From: Acidimicrobiia bacterium
GTDB lineage: Bacteria; Actinomycetota; Acidimicrobiia; Spongiisociales; ZC4RG35
DNA: 8,908 bases
Direction of reading: 5' to 3'
NCBI GenBank assembly: GCA_030623125.1
Contig: JAUXMQ010000027.1
Location: 1-8,908 of the forward strand
The notes under the pieces are model-generated. The model was not told where the DNA came from. It ran no database searches and saw only the letters and a program-made list of their open reading frames with translations. Shown in pieces: positions 1 through 6,747 of this stretch. The translations under genes and the position numbers were made by a program. Each line of letters starts with the position of its first letter. The stretch's first letter is position 1.

Positions 1-204
1 GTCTTTTCGCCAAACAGGGTCGGTCTGATCATCGCCGGGCTGGAAGTGCCACATCTCCACATTCACCTCGTTCCCATCGATGGTGTCCACGACCTCGACT
101 TTGCCAACGCCGCGGCATCAGTCAATCGCGAGGAGTTGGACGAGTCAGCCTCTTCGATTCGGTCCGCGCTGGCCGGCCAAGGAGCGCGGGGAGTCTCCGA
201 CTGA
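1..204 (+). CDS. HIT-family nucleotide-binding protein, 3' end (partial)
   Basis: The reading frame is open from base 1 to a TGA at 202-204 and gives the last 67 residues of a protein whose start lies upstream of the window. It contains the histidine-triad motif H-L-H-I-H-L-V (residues 18-24 of the fragment), preceded by GLEVPH, which is the usual context of the HIT active site. HIT proteins are small cytoplasmic nucleotide hydrolases or transferases; the middle histidine of the triad attacks the alpha-phosphate and becomes nucleotidylated. Because only the C-terminal half is present, I cannot say whether this is a Hint-type phosphoramidase or an Ap4A-hydrolase-type member, and the substrate is unknown. 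The next gene starts one base after this stop, so the two are probably cotranscribed. Confidence 0.88.
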   Translation, partial: VFSPNRVGLIIAGLEVPHLHIHLVPIDGVHDLDFANAAASVNREELDESASSIRSALAGQGARGVSD

Positions 205-205
205 A

Positions 206-1036
206 GTGGGGATTCTCCTTGGGGGCCTCACCTCTCTTTTCTACGGCTTTGGCGATTTCCTAGGGGGCGAGGGGGCAAAGCGGGCACCGGCGGCTGCGAT
301 CGTCCTGTGGGCTGGTGTCGTTTCCTTCCCACTGGTCTCGGTGATTGCCCTGGTCAACGGGGGCTCGGCATCGGGTGCCGATTTTGCCATCGGTGCGGCA
401 GCCGGAACGGCGGGAGCCTTGGGGTTGGTGTTCCTGTTCGCAGGGCTGGGAAAAGGGCACGCCGCCGCGGTTGCTCCTGCGGCCGGTGCGGTTGCGGCGA
501 TTCTGCCGGTTGTCGCCGCGGTGGCAACCGGAGAGCGCCCGTCGACCCTTGCATGGCTGGGTGTGGGGCTGGCGATTCCCGCAATCGTCCTCAGCTCATG
601 GGTTGCCGATCCGGGCAATCTCCCCTGGGGAGGGGTCGGTTTCGGCGTCATCGCCGGTCTTGGTTTTGGGGGCTATCTGGTGATCATCGATCGAACGAGC
701 GCCGGTTCGGAGTTGCTCCCGCTGATAACGGCGCGCGCGGCGACGATGGTGGTGGTCCTTGTCGTGGCGGCAATCGGCATGTGGAAGGTGACTGGATTTG
801 CTCAGGTGCCACGCGGCGTCGTGATCGGAAGCGGGCTCCTCGACGTCGCCGGAAACATCGCACTTCTGGCGGGGCTTCGTGTTGGGCCGCTGGCCCTCGT
901 CGCGGTCTCTTCTGCCTTCTATCCCGTGGTGACGGTGGTTCTGGCCAGGGTCGTCAACCAGGAGCACCTTCGAGGTCGTCAGGTGTTCGGGATTGTGATG
1001 ACACTGGTTGCCCTGGCTGCGATTGCCTTGGGTTAG
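206..1036 (+). CDS. EamA/DMT-superfamily transporter (10 TM)
   Basis: This encodes an inner-membrane permease of 276 residues, almost wholly hydrophobic. About ten membrane segments can be picked out, beginning with residues 2-19 and ending with 258-275, arranged as two five-helix halves as in EamA proteins. The drug/metabolite transporter superfamily exports metabolites, amino acids or drugs; the substrate here cannot be read from the sequence. I chose the GTG at 206 because the hydrophobic first helix follows it at once (GILLGGLTSLFYGFGDFLGG, the usual N-terminus of this group). A longer frame opening at 80 would add a hydrophilic stretch entirely inside the HIT gene. A GGGGAG at 188-193 could serve as a ribosome site, though it is 12 nt away. 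The gene follows the HIT gene by one base, so translational coupling is likely. The exact subfamily is uncertain. Confidence 0.85.
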   Translation: MGILLGGLTSLFYGFGDFLGGEGAKRAPAAAIVLWAGVVSFPLVSVIALVNGGSASGADFAIGAAAGTAGALGLVFLFAGLGKGHAAAVAPAAGAVAAILPVVAAVATGERPSTLAWLGVGLAIPAIVLSSWVADPGNLPWGGVGFGVIAGLGFGGYLVIIDRTSAGSELLPLITARAATMVVVLVVAAIGMWKVTGFAQVPRGVVIGSGLLDVAGNIALLAGLRVGPLALVAVSSAFYPVVTVVLARVVNQEHLRGRQVFGIVMTLVALAAIALG

Positions 1037-1048
1037 CTGATTTCAGCT
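1035..1048. terminator. Short inverted repeat between two convergent stop codons
   Basis: AGCTGA-TT-TCAGCT forms a 6-bp perfect dyad (effectively a 5-bp stem with a 4-nt loop). It overlaps the stop codon of the EamA gene (1034-1036) and that of the convergent ydcZ-like gene (1043-1045). It is the only structure in the 6-base gap and could act as a weak bidirectional terminator. The stem is short and no T-run follows, so this is only a possibility. Confidence 0.25.
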
Positions 1049-1480
1049 TCCGCCGACCACCAGCCAGGTGCCGAAGATGACGAAGGTCACCCCGGCCAGT
1101 CGTCTCGGGTCGAGAGTGTTGGCCTCGGCAAACAAACCGAGATGGTCGATTAGAGCCGCCAGAATCAGGGTTGCCCCTGTGAACAGGGTGAGTCCGGATC
1201 CGAGTCCGAGTCGGGACACAGTGATTCCCAGGGACGCCACCACGACCAGGCCCATCAGACCGGCCGTGAATGCCCACCATGGGACCTCCCGAAGATCGGA
1301 GAGCCGGGCGCCGCCCATCGCCAGCATCAGCAGCCCTACTGCTAAGCCGCCACCGGCGTAGGTTACGAACGTGGAGACGAGGGTTCCCGCCCTGTCTTCC
1401 ATGATGCCGAGGGATTGGGACTGGAGCGCTCCGGCGAGGCCACCGGCAAGACCAACCAGAATGACGAAGAGCATGCTCAT
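1043..1480 (-). CDS. DMT-family transporter of the YdcZ/DUF606 type
   Basis: The product is a small membrane protein of 145 residues with about five hydrophobic helices (roughly residues 2-20, 35-57, 67-87, 97-112 and 128-143). The PWWAFTAGLMG segment (67-77), the following VVASLGITVSRLG and the late IDHLGLF (111-117) are typical of the YdcZ (DUF606) family, whose members are 140-150 residues long. These are thought to be half-size relatives of the drug/metabolite transporters that work as dimers or pairs; the substrate is unknown. I chose the ATG at 1480-1478 because upstream in-frame codons add 46 non-hydrophobic residues that run across the divergent herA promoter and start region. No good Shine-Dalgarno precedes it, and the start codon lies inside an inverted repeat (1473-1490). 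The gene converges on the EamA gene and diverges from the repair operon. Confidence 0.82.
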   Translation of the reverse strand: MSMLFVILVGLAGGLAGALQSQSLGIMEDRAGTLVSTFVTYAGGGLAVGLLMLAMGGARLSDLREVPWWAFTAGLMGLVVVASLGITVSRLGLGSGLTLFTGATLILAALIDHLGLFAEANTLDPRRLAGVTFVIFGTWLVVGGS

Positions 1481-1500
1481 TGGTGAGCATCTTGGCTCAT
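1469..1500. promoter_or_regulatory. Phased GAGC/GCTC dyad cluster over the ydcZ-like start codon
   Basis: Four copies of the same tetranucleotide in alternating orientation lie here: GAGC at 1469, GCTC at 1475, GAGC at 1485 and GCTC at 1495. The last three are spaced exactly 10 bp apart, one helical turn. Two strong dyads result: the palindrome GAGCATGCTC (1469-1478), and ATGCTCA-TTGG-TGAGCAT (1473-1490, a 7-bp perfect inverted repeat with a 4-nt spacer). The start codon of the minus-strand ydcZ-like gene (1480-1478) sits at the edge of the second dyad. The array could be an operator for a dimeric repressor, or an mRNA hairpin hiding the start codon. Part of it is coding sequence, so chance is not excluded. 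Confidence 0.33.
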
Positions 1501-1572
1501 GGGGGGCTTTCAGTCGCGGATCCTCGTGTTGCAGCCCAAATCTGTCATGGAGGACGTTTAATCTCGGCGCAG
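1481..1572. promoter_or_regulatory. Divergent intergenic region between ydcZ-like and herA-like genes
   Basis: This 92-base gap must hold the promoters for the minus-strand ydcZ-like gene and the plus-strand repair operon. On the plus strand the best -10-like hexamer is TTTAAT at 1557-1562. It ends 10 bases before the ATG at 1573, so a transcript starting at the usual distance would have an almost absent leader; leaderless mRNAs are common in actinobacteria. No well-spaced -35 element goes with it. A GGAGG at 1549-1553 is 19 nt from the ATG, too far for a normal ribosome site. I see no GAAC-N4-GTTC type LexA box, so there is no visible sign of SOS control. Confidence 0.35.
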
Positions 1573-3243
1573 ATGGAGAAGATGGTTGGAAGGGTCCTCG
1601 GGACCAAGGATGCAACACCCCTCGAGTTCTGGGTGGGGGTTGCCGCCGGCGAGTTCATCCAACTCGATGATGTCGTGGCGTTGAAGCGTGTCCTGCCAGG
1701 CGGTGAGGTCGTACGTATGTACGGCACCGTGGGTCAGGTGGTGGCCCGTCACGAAGGCGCCCGGTTCGACTCCGATGTGTTTTTGATCGAGGACGGCATT
1801 CTTCCTGCTGAGGTGTCCGAGGCCGCTCACGTCACCGCGACACGGTTCGAGCCAGAGGTCTTTGTGCCACCCAGACCGGGTGAGCCGGTCCGCATTGCCG
1901 AAGGTGACGAGCGCGAGCGTGCCCTGTTCTTCGACCAGATGGAGCGCAGGTTCCCGGTGGGGGCGGCTCGAAACGGTGAGCCCCTCTGGGTCAACCTCGA
2001 GTTTCTCAACGGTGAGCGCGGCGCCCACGTCAACATCTCGGGGATATCGGGCGTGGCAACCAAGACGAGCTATGCGACCTTCCTCTTGCACTCGCTGTTC
2101 ACCTCAGGGGTGTTGGGCAAGGCTGCCGTCAACACCAAGGCCCTGGTCTTCAATGTCAAGGGGGAGGACCTGCTCCATCTCGACCGGGTCAACTCGCGTC
2201 TCGACGATGAAGCGCGTGTCCGCTATGCCAACCTCGAGCTTCCATCGACTCCTTTCGAGTCGGTCGCCGGCTTCGCTCCGCCCCGTCTCGACGACCCGAA
2301 GGCAACCGCCGACGTCGCCTCGCGATCCGATGTCACCTCCTTCTTCTGGAGCATCCACGAGTTCTGTTCCCAGGACCTCCTGCCTTTCCTGTTCGCGGAC
2401 GCCGAGGACGATCGCGCCCAGTACACCACCGTGGTCTACAACGTCATGGCGCAGCTTCGACGCGCCGAGCCGGATGACAGCGGTGCAGCGGTCATCGACG
2501 GCGTGGCGATGCGGACCTTCAGGGAGCTGGCCGATCTCATCACAGATCGAGTTCAGTCCGAGGACCATCGCTATCAATGGGCCGGTCCGGCCATGGGGAC
2601 AGGAACTATCAACGCCTTTGTCCGGCGACTTCAAGGGTCGGTGCGTCATCTCGGCAGGCTGATCCGCTCCGATGTCCCCGACCCGCAACGTCACCGCATC
2701 GAACTCGATCAAAGCCAGGTCACCGTGGTCGACCTGCACAACTTGAACGATCGAGCCAAACGATTTGTCGTCGGTGTCACTTTGAGGAGGGCCTTTGATG
2801 AGAAGGAGAGAGCCGGTCAAAGCGAAGAGCTTCTCCTGGTGGTGCTTGACGAATTGAACAAGTACGCGCCACGAGAGGGAACCAGCCCGATCAAGGAGAT
2901 CCTTCTCGACATCGCGGAGAGGGGCCGATCGCTGGGAGTGATCCTGATCGGAGCCCAACAGACGGCTTCCGAAGTGGAAAGAAGGATCATCGCCAACTCC
3001 TCGATACGCGTCGTGGGTCGTCTCGACTCGGCGGAGGCAGCGAGAGAGGAATACGGATTCCTCCCTTCCGTTCATCGTCAGCGCGCCACGATCCTCAAGC
3101 CGGGAACGATGATCCTCACCCAGCCCCAGTTGCCGGTGCCACTGGTTCTCGAATTTCCGTTTCCCGCATGGGCGACGCGTGCCTCTGAGGCGGTTCCGGT
3201 GCTCAGTGATGCCGGGCCTGACGACCCGTTCGAGGACCTGTAG
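1573..3243 (+). CDS. herA: HerA-like hexameric DNA translocase/helicase ATPase
   Basis: The 556-residue protein resembles HerA of the FtsK-HerA superfamily, ring ATPases that translocate on double-stranded DNA and drive NurA-type nucleases. Residues 4 to about 85 (VGRVLGT...) look like the N-terminal HAS-barrel. A P-loop region follows at 157-166 (GISGVATKTS, lysine 164). Walker B is LLLVVLDE with D426 and E427, followed by LNKYAP. A sensor-like IGAQQ has Q462-Q463, and R479 or R483 in IRVVGRLDS could act across subunits. The P-loop is not canonical: there is one extra residue before the lysine and threonine in place of the usual glycine. I chose ATG 1573 because MEKMVGRVLGT fits the start of a HAS-barrel. 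The TTG at 1480 would overlap the divergent gene and adds unrelated residues; ATG 1582 is an alternative. The sbcD, sbcC and nurA-like genes follow at once, which supports the assignment. Confidence 0.85.
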   Translation: MEKMVGRVLGTKDATPLEFWVGVAAGEFIQLDDVVALKRVLPGGEVVRMYGTVGQVVARHEGARFDSDVFLIEDGILPAEVSEAAHVTATRFEPEVFVPPRPGEPVRIAEGDERERALFFDQMERRFPVGAARNGEPLWVNLEFLNGERGAHVNISGISGVATKTSYATFLLHSLFTSGVLGKAAVNTKALVFNVKGEDLLHLDRVNSRLDDEARVRYANLELPSTPFESVAGFAPPRLDDPKATADVASRSDVTSFFWSIHEFCSQDLLPFLFADAEDDRAQYTTVVYNVMAQLRRAEPDDSGAAVIDGVAMRTFRELADLITDRVQSEDHRYQWAGPAMGTGTINAFVRRLQGSVRHLGRLIRSDVPDPQRHRIELDQSQVTVVDLHNLNDRAKRFVVGVTLRRAFDEKERAGQSEELLLVVLDELNKYAPREGTSPIKEILLDIAERGRSLGVILIGAQQTASEVERRIIANSSIRVVGRLDSAEAAREEYGFLPSVHRQRATILKPGTMILTQPQLPVPLVLEFPFPAWATRASEAVPVLSDAGPDDPFEDL

Positions 3244-3248
3244 GTCTC

Positions 3249-4379
3249 ATGGCAGTCAAGATCCTCCACACATCCGATTGGCATGTGGGCCGGCGTATTC
3301 GGGGCCGGAATCGGTCCGAGGAGCACAAGGCGGTTCTCGGAGAGCTGATCGAGATCGCGGTCTCGAGCGAAGTCGATCTCACCGTCGTTGCCGGAGATCT
3401 TTTCGACGCTTCGTCGCCAACCGCCCTGTCGGAGGAGATCGTATGGCGGGCGCTGCTCGATCTGGCCGAAGTCTCGCCCGTTGTCGTGGTCGCCGGCAAT
3501 CACGACAGCGCCGCCCGGCTGGATGCGGTCGCGCCCCTGCTCGAGATGGGTCGCGTGACCGTGGTGGGGACACCCCGCTCGCCACACGATGGCGGTACGA
3601 TCGAACTCGAGGACTTCGGGGTGAAACTCGCGCTTCTGCCATTCGTCTCTCAGCGTGGCATCGTCAAGACCGAGGACATCATGGGCTCCGATCCCGACCA
3701 GCACGCCGGGTTGTTCGAGGATCGGCTGCGGAGGATTGTCGAGAGCCTGACCGGGGACATGACGGCTGAGACGGTGAATGTCCTAGTGAGCCATCTCACC
3801 GTCTATGGAGGGCTCGCCGGGGGTGGGGAGCGTCAGGCTCACATCTTTGGATACGCGATTCCGTCGAGCTTGTTCCCTGGCCACCTCTCCTACGTCGCCC
3901 TTGGCCATCTCCATCGTCAGCAGAAGATGCCGCACTCCGGCGCCGTCTGGTACTCAGGCTCCCCGCTCCAACTCGACTTCGGCGAGGTCTCGGACCAGAA
4001 GGGCGTCCTCCTCGTAGAGGCTTCGCCCGGGCTCCCGGCCAAGGTCACCGCGGTCCCGCTCTCGGAAGGGCGGCGGCTGAAGACGATTCGGGGGACCCTC
4101 GACGAGGTCCTGGCTCATTCCGACGATGTCGCCAACGCTTACGTCAAGGTCGTGCTTGTCGAGAAGGCAAGGGTTGGGCTGTCCGACGAGGTCCGCGCCG
4201 CCATTCCCGAAGTCGTCGAGGTGGTACTCGAATCGACGGAGCCGGTGAAACGCGAACCGGAGTCACGTCAGAAACTGAAGCCGACGGAGGCGTTTCACCG
4301 GTATCTCACCGAGAAAGGCGTTGAGGATCCCCTCATGGAGTCTCTGTTCGCCGAACTCCTCGACGAGGCTGTGAAATGA
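3249..4379 (+). CDS. sbcD: SbcD/Mre11-type double-strand-break repair exonuclease
   Basis: This is the nuclease subunit of the SbcCD (Mre11-Rad50) complex, a Mn2+-dependent calcineurin-like phosphoesterase that cleaves DNA ends, hairpins and protein-blocked ends. The product is 376 residues, a normal length. All phosphoesterase motifs are visible: D10 and H12 in SDWHVGR, D50 in GDLFD, N84-H85-D86 in GNHDS, H182 in VSHLT, and H220 and H222 in GHLHRQQ. These supply the two-metal site and the catalytic histidine. The C-terminal part, after about residue 270, matches the capping and SbcC-binding region by position only. The ATG at 3249 lies 5 bases after the herA stop, with a GAGG at 3232-3235 inside the end of herA, so translation is probably coupled. 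The stop codon overlaps the ribosome site of sbcC. Confidence 0.96.
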   Translation: MAVKILHTSDWHVGRRIRGRNRSEEHKAVLGELIEIAVSSEVDLTVVAGDLFDASSPTALSEEIVWRALLDLAEVSPVVVVAGNHDSAARLDAVAPLLEMGRVTVVGTPRSPHDGGTIELEDFGVKLALLPFVSQRGIVKTEDIMGSDPDQHAGLFEDRLRRIVESLTGDMTAETVNVLVSHLTVYGGLAGGGERQAHIFGYAIPSSLFPGHLSYVALGHLHRQQKMPHSGAVWYSGSPLQLDFGEVSDQKGVLLVEASPGLPAKVTAVPLSEGRRLKTIRGTLDEVLAHSDDVANAYVKVVLVEKARVGLSDEVRAAIPEVVEVVLESTEPVKREPESRQKLKPTEAFHRYLTEKGVEDPLMESLFAELLDEAVK

Positions 4380-4384
4380 GGAGG
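4379..4384 (+). promoter_or_regulatory. Perfect Shine-Dalgarno deciding the TTG start of sbcC
   Basis: AGGAGG begins on the last base of the sbcD stop codon and lies 5 nt before the TTG at 4390. It is the strongest ribosome site in the operon. It supports the TTG as the true start and could let ribosomes ending sbcD restart on sbcC. Confidence 0.8.
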
Positions 4385-4389
4385 CGGAT

Positions 4390-6747
4390 TTGAGACCGCT
4401 TCGTATCCGTGCCGAAGGCTTCTCCGCCTATCGATCTGCCGTCGAGCTGGATCTGGAAGACGTCGAGTTCTTCTCACTTTCCGGGCCTACCGGGTCGGGA
4501 AAGTCGAGTCTCGTCGACGCGATGATCTTTGCCCTGTACGGGCGTGTGCCCCGTCTTGGGGGCAATGCGGTGGAGCCCGTCATATCCGCCGGCGCCGTGC
4601 GTGCCAGGGTGGCGGTCGACTTCGAGGTCGGCGGGGTGACCTACACCGCGGTGCGAATGGCGGAGCGGACCAAGTCAGGAGCCACAGTCAAGGAAGCCCG
4701 GCTCCAGAGAGGTGACAAGGTCCTCGCCGATGGCGCCGACGATGTCACCCGGCAGGTAGAGGACCTTCTCAGTCTTCGTTTCGACGATTTCACGAGGACC
4801 GTTGTGCTGCCTCAGGGTGAGTTTGCCCGCTTCCTCACCTCCCCGAAGGCAGAGCGCCAATCCTTGCTGCGGAACCTGCTTGGCCTGGATGTCTATTCGG
4901 CAGTCCGCTCTTTGGCCAAGACCCGGGAGTCAGTGGCCAACGACCGCGCCTCCATGGCTCGACATCAACTGGAAGCGGTCGAACTTCCGGATGAGGAGAC
5001 CGTCAGCGAGGCAAACGGTCGTCTCGACACCCTCGATGCGATGGCGAACACAATCGTTGCCGACGAAAAGCTGTTGGCCCGGCTTGATTCTGGTTCCGAA
5101 GCAGCGAGAGAAGAGGTGGAGCACATCAAGGAATCCTTGCTCCGACTCACCGACATCGAGCCTCCCGACCGCATCGATGAGCTCGATCAGTTGGCGGCGG
5201 CTGCCAGGGAGAGGCTTGCCGATGCCGAGAGCGCGCTCGAAGCGGCGCGTCGACAGAGCGGAGAGCTGGAGGCCAAGGTTGGCTCCCTCAAGTCTGTCGA
5301 AGAGATAGGGGCTCTCAGGAAGTCTCACATCAGGCTGGGCGAAATCGCGAAGAGGCTGGCGATCCACGATCTGGACAGCGCTCGGGAAAGTTTGGTGACG
5401 ACCCGGGCGAATCTGATCTCGACAGAGGGGCACCTAGACGAGATCAATCTTCGTCTTACCTCCGGTCTGATCTCGCATGCTGCCCACGCCCTCACCACCG
5501 AGTTGACCGTGGGAGATCCCTGCCCTGTGTGTGACCACAAGGTGGAATCGATACCGACCCGCACTCCCTCTTCTGAAATGGCAGATCTGGAGAAGGAGAA
5601 GGATGCCGCCGTCAGATCCGTCTCGAAGGCGCGTCTGGATCTCGACGAGGCGACGAATGCGATGACACAGTTGGAGACGAGTGTCTCCGAGCAGAAGGCC
5701 CAGCATGACGAATTGGCCGCCGAGATGAAATCCGCACCGTCCCTGGAAGACCTCAGGCGAATGGAAAAAGAAGTCCTATCACTGTCATCAGGTCTCGCCG
5801 CGTCCCGCGAGGACGTCGTGCGCCGTTCCGAGGAGCACAGCTTGGCAGCTTCGACCCTCGAGGACACGGCCGACTCAGTGCGAAGGGTGGGAAAAGACCT
5901 CACTGCGGCTCAGTTGAAAGTGGCCGATCTGAACCCGCCGGTTCCTGAGAGTGACGACGTGATCGTTCAGTGGAAGGAGCTCATGGCGTGGAGAGACGAA
6001 GTCAGTCAGAGATTGGCGGCGGAAAGGGCCGGTGCCGAAACCAGAGTCACAGAGGCCAAGACCGGGGCTCAAACCGCCAGAGACGATTTGGTGTCCAGAT
6101 TGGAGAGCGTCGCTGTGCCGACAGTCGAGCCGTTCGCTGTCCAGGTCGCCTCCGAACTGGAAGTAGCCCGTCAGAGGGCTGCCGCCATCGAAAAAGCGCA
6201 GCGAGACGCAACGGAACTGGCCAAAGTGGTTCAGGCATCGCAGTGCTCGGTGGAGGTGGCTGCCGGTCTGGCCAATCACCTGAGGGCGAACGGGTTCGAG
6301 AAGTGGATGATGGTCGGAGCGATGGCCGGCCTGGTCGCCGGGGCGAATGACCTTCTTTCTCAGCTGTCCGACGGTGGCTACTCGCTCAAGTCTGACGATG
6401 AGGGCACGTTCTCGATTGTCGACCACCGCAATGCCAACGAGACGCGAAGGGTGTCCACCCTCTCTGGTGGTGAGACATTTCTCGTTTCTCTCGCTCTGGC
6501 GCTCTCCCTGGCCGAGACGTTGGCCGCTGCCGGGGGCGCCGAGCTCGACACCATCATCCTCGACGAGGGCTTCGGGGCACTCGACGATGAGTCATTGGAC
6601 ACCGTTGCCTCGGTTCTCGAGGATCTGGCCGGCAAGGGACTGGTGGTCGGGGTGATCACCCACGTCAAGGAACTGGCATCACGGGCCCCTGTTCGATTCG
6701 TGGTGTCCTCCGAACCGGGCGGGTCGGAGGTGGTGAAGCTCTCATGA
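4390..6747 (+). CDS. sbcC: SbcC/Rad50-type SMC-like ATPase of the SbcCD complex
   Basis: This is the ATPase and DNA-tethering subunit that partners SbcD. ATP binding closes two heads on DNA and gates the nuclease. The 785 residues hold an N-terminal half-head opening with MRPLRIRAEGFSAYR, Walker A GPTGSGKS (32-39), and the Q-loop LPQGEF with Q142. A first coiled-coil arm runs about 175-365, then a zinc hook CPVC (C378, C381) and a second arm about 395-625. The C-terminal half-head has signature LSGGET (691-696), Walker B TIILDE (D725, E726), D-loop GALDDES and H-loop histidine 758. Every element needed for activity is present. It is shorter than E. coli SbcC (about 1,050 residues), so the arms are short. 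The TTG start is fixed by an ideal Shine-Dalgarno. The stop overlaps the next ATG as ATGA. Confidence 0.96.
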   Translation: MRPLRIRAEGFSAYRSAVELDLEDVEFFSLSGPTGSGKSSLVDAMIFALYGRVPRLGGNAVEPVISAGAVRARVAVDFEVGGVTYTAVRMAERTKSGATVKEARLQRGDKVLADGADDVTRQVEDLLSLRFDDFTRTVVLPQGEFARFLTSPKAERQSLLRNLLGLDVYSAVRSLAKTRESVANDRASMARHQLEAVELPDEETVSEANGRLDTLDAMANTIVADEKLLARLDSGSEAAREEVEHIKESLLRLTDIEPPDRIDELDQLAAAARERLADAESALEAARRQSGELEAKVGSLKSVEEIGALRKSHIRLGEIAKRLAIHDLDSARESLVTTRANLISTEGHLDEINLRLTSGLISHAAHALTTELTVGDPCPVCDHKVESIPTRTPSSEMADLEKEKDAAVRSVSKARLDLDEATNAMTQLETSVSEQKAQHDELAAEMKSAPSLEDLRRMEKEVLSLSSGLAASREDVVRRSEEHSLAASTLEDTADSVRRVGKDLTAAQLKVADLNPPVPESDDVIVQWKELMAWRDEVSQRLAAERAGAETRVTEAKTGAQTARDDLVSRLESVAVPTVEPFAVQVASELEVARQRAAAIEKAQRDATELAKVVQASQCSVEVAAGLANHLRANGFEKWMMVGAMAGLVAGANDLLSQLSDGGYSLKSDDEGTFSIVDHRNANETRRVSTLSGGETFLVSLALALSLAETLAAAGGAELDTIILDEGFGALDDESLDTVASVLEDLAGKGLVVGVITHVKELASRAPVRFVVSSEPGGSEVVKLS

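Noticed and set aside
80..205. Upstream extension of the first EamA gene to an ATG-like start at 80
   Set aside because: It would run in another frame through the HIT coding region and add 42 polar residues before the first membrane helix. The GTG at 206 fits both the family N-terminus and the gene spacing.
307..1080. Plus-strand frame of 257 codons inside the first EamA gene
   Set aside because: The translation is Arg/Gly/Cys-rich and low in complexity, a shadow of the transporter gene in another frame.
1547..1561. Four-codon leader frame (ATG to TAA) before herA
   Set aside because: It is too short, has no ribosome site, and nothing in its sequence suggests attenuation. It is most likely chance.
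1480..1572. TTG start at 1480 for the HerA-like gene
   Set aside because: It would place the start inside the divergent ydcZ-like start region and adds 31 residues with no resemblance to a HAS-barrel N-terminus.
1481..1572. LexA/SOS box expected upstream of a repair operon
   Set aside because: I looked for GAAC-N4-GTTC and close variants in the gap and found none, so SOS control is not supported.
2104..3075. Long minus-strand open frame (323 codons) inside the HerA-like gene
   Set aside because: It is a shadow frame. The plus-strand frame has clear Walker B, sensor and HAS-barrel features, while the minus-strand product shows no recognisable motif. Long antisense frames are expected in GC-rich DNA.
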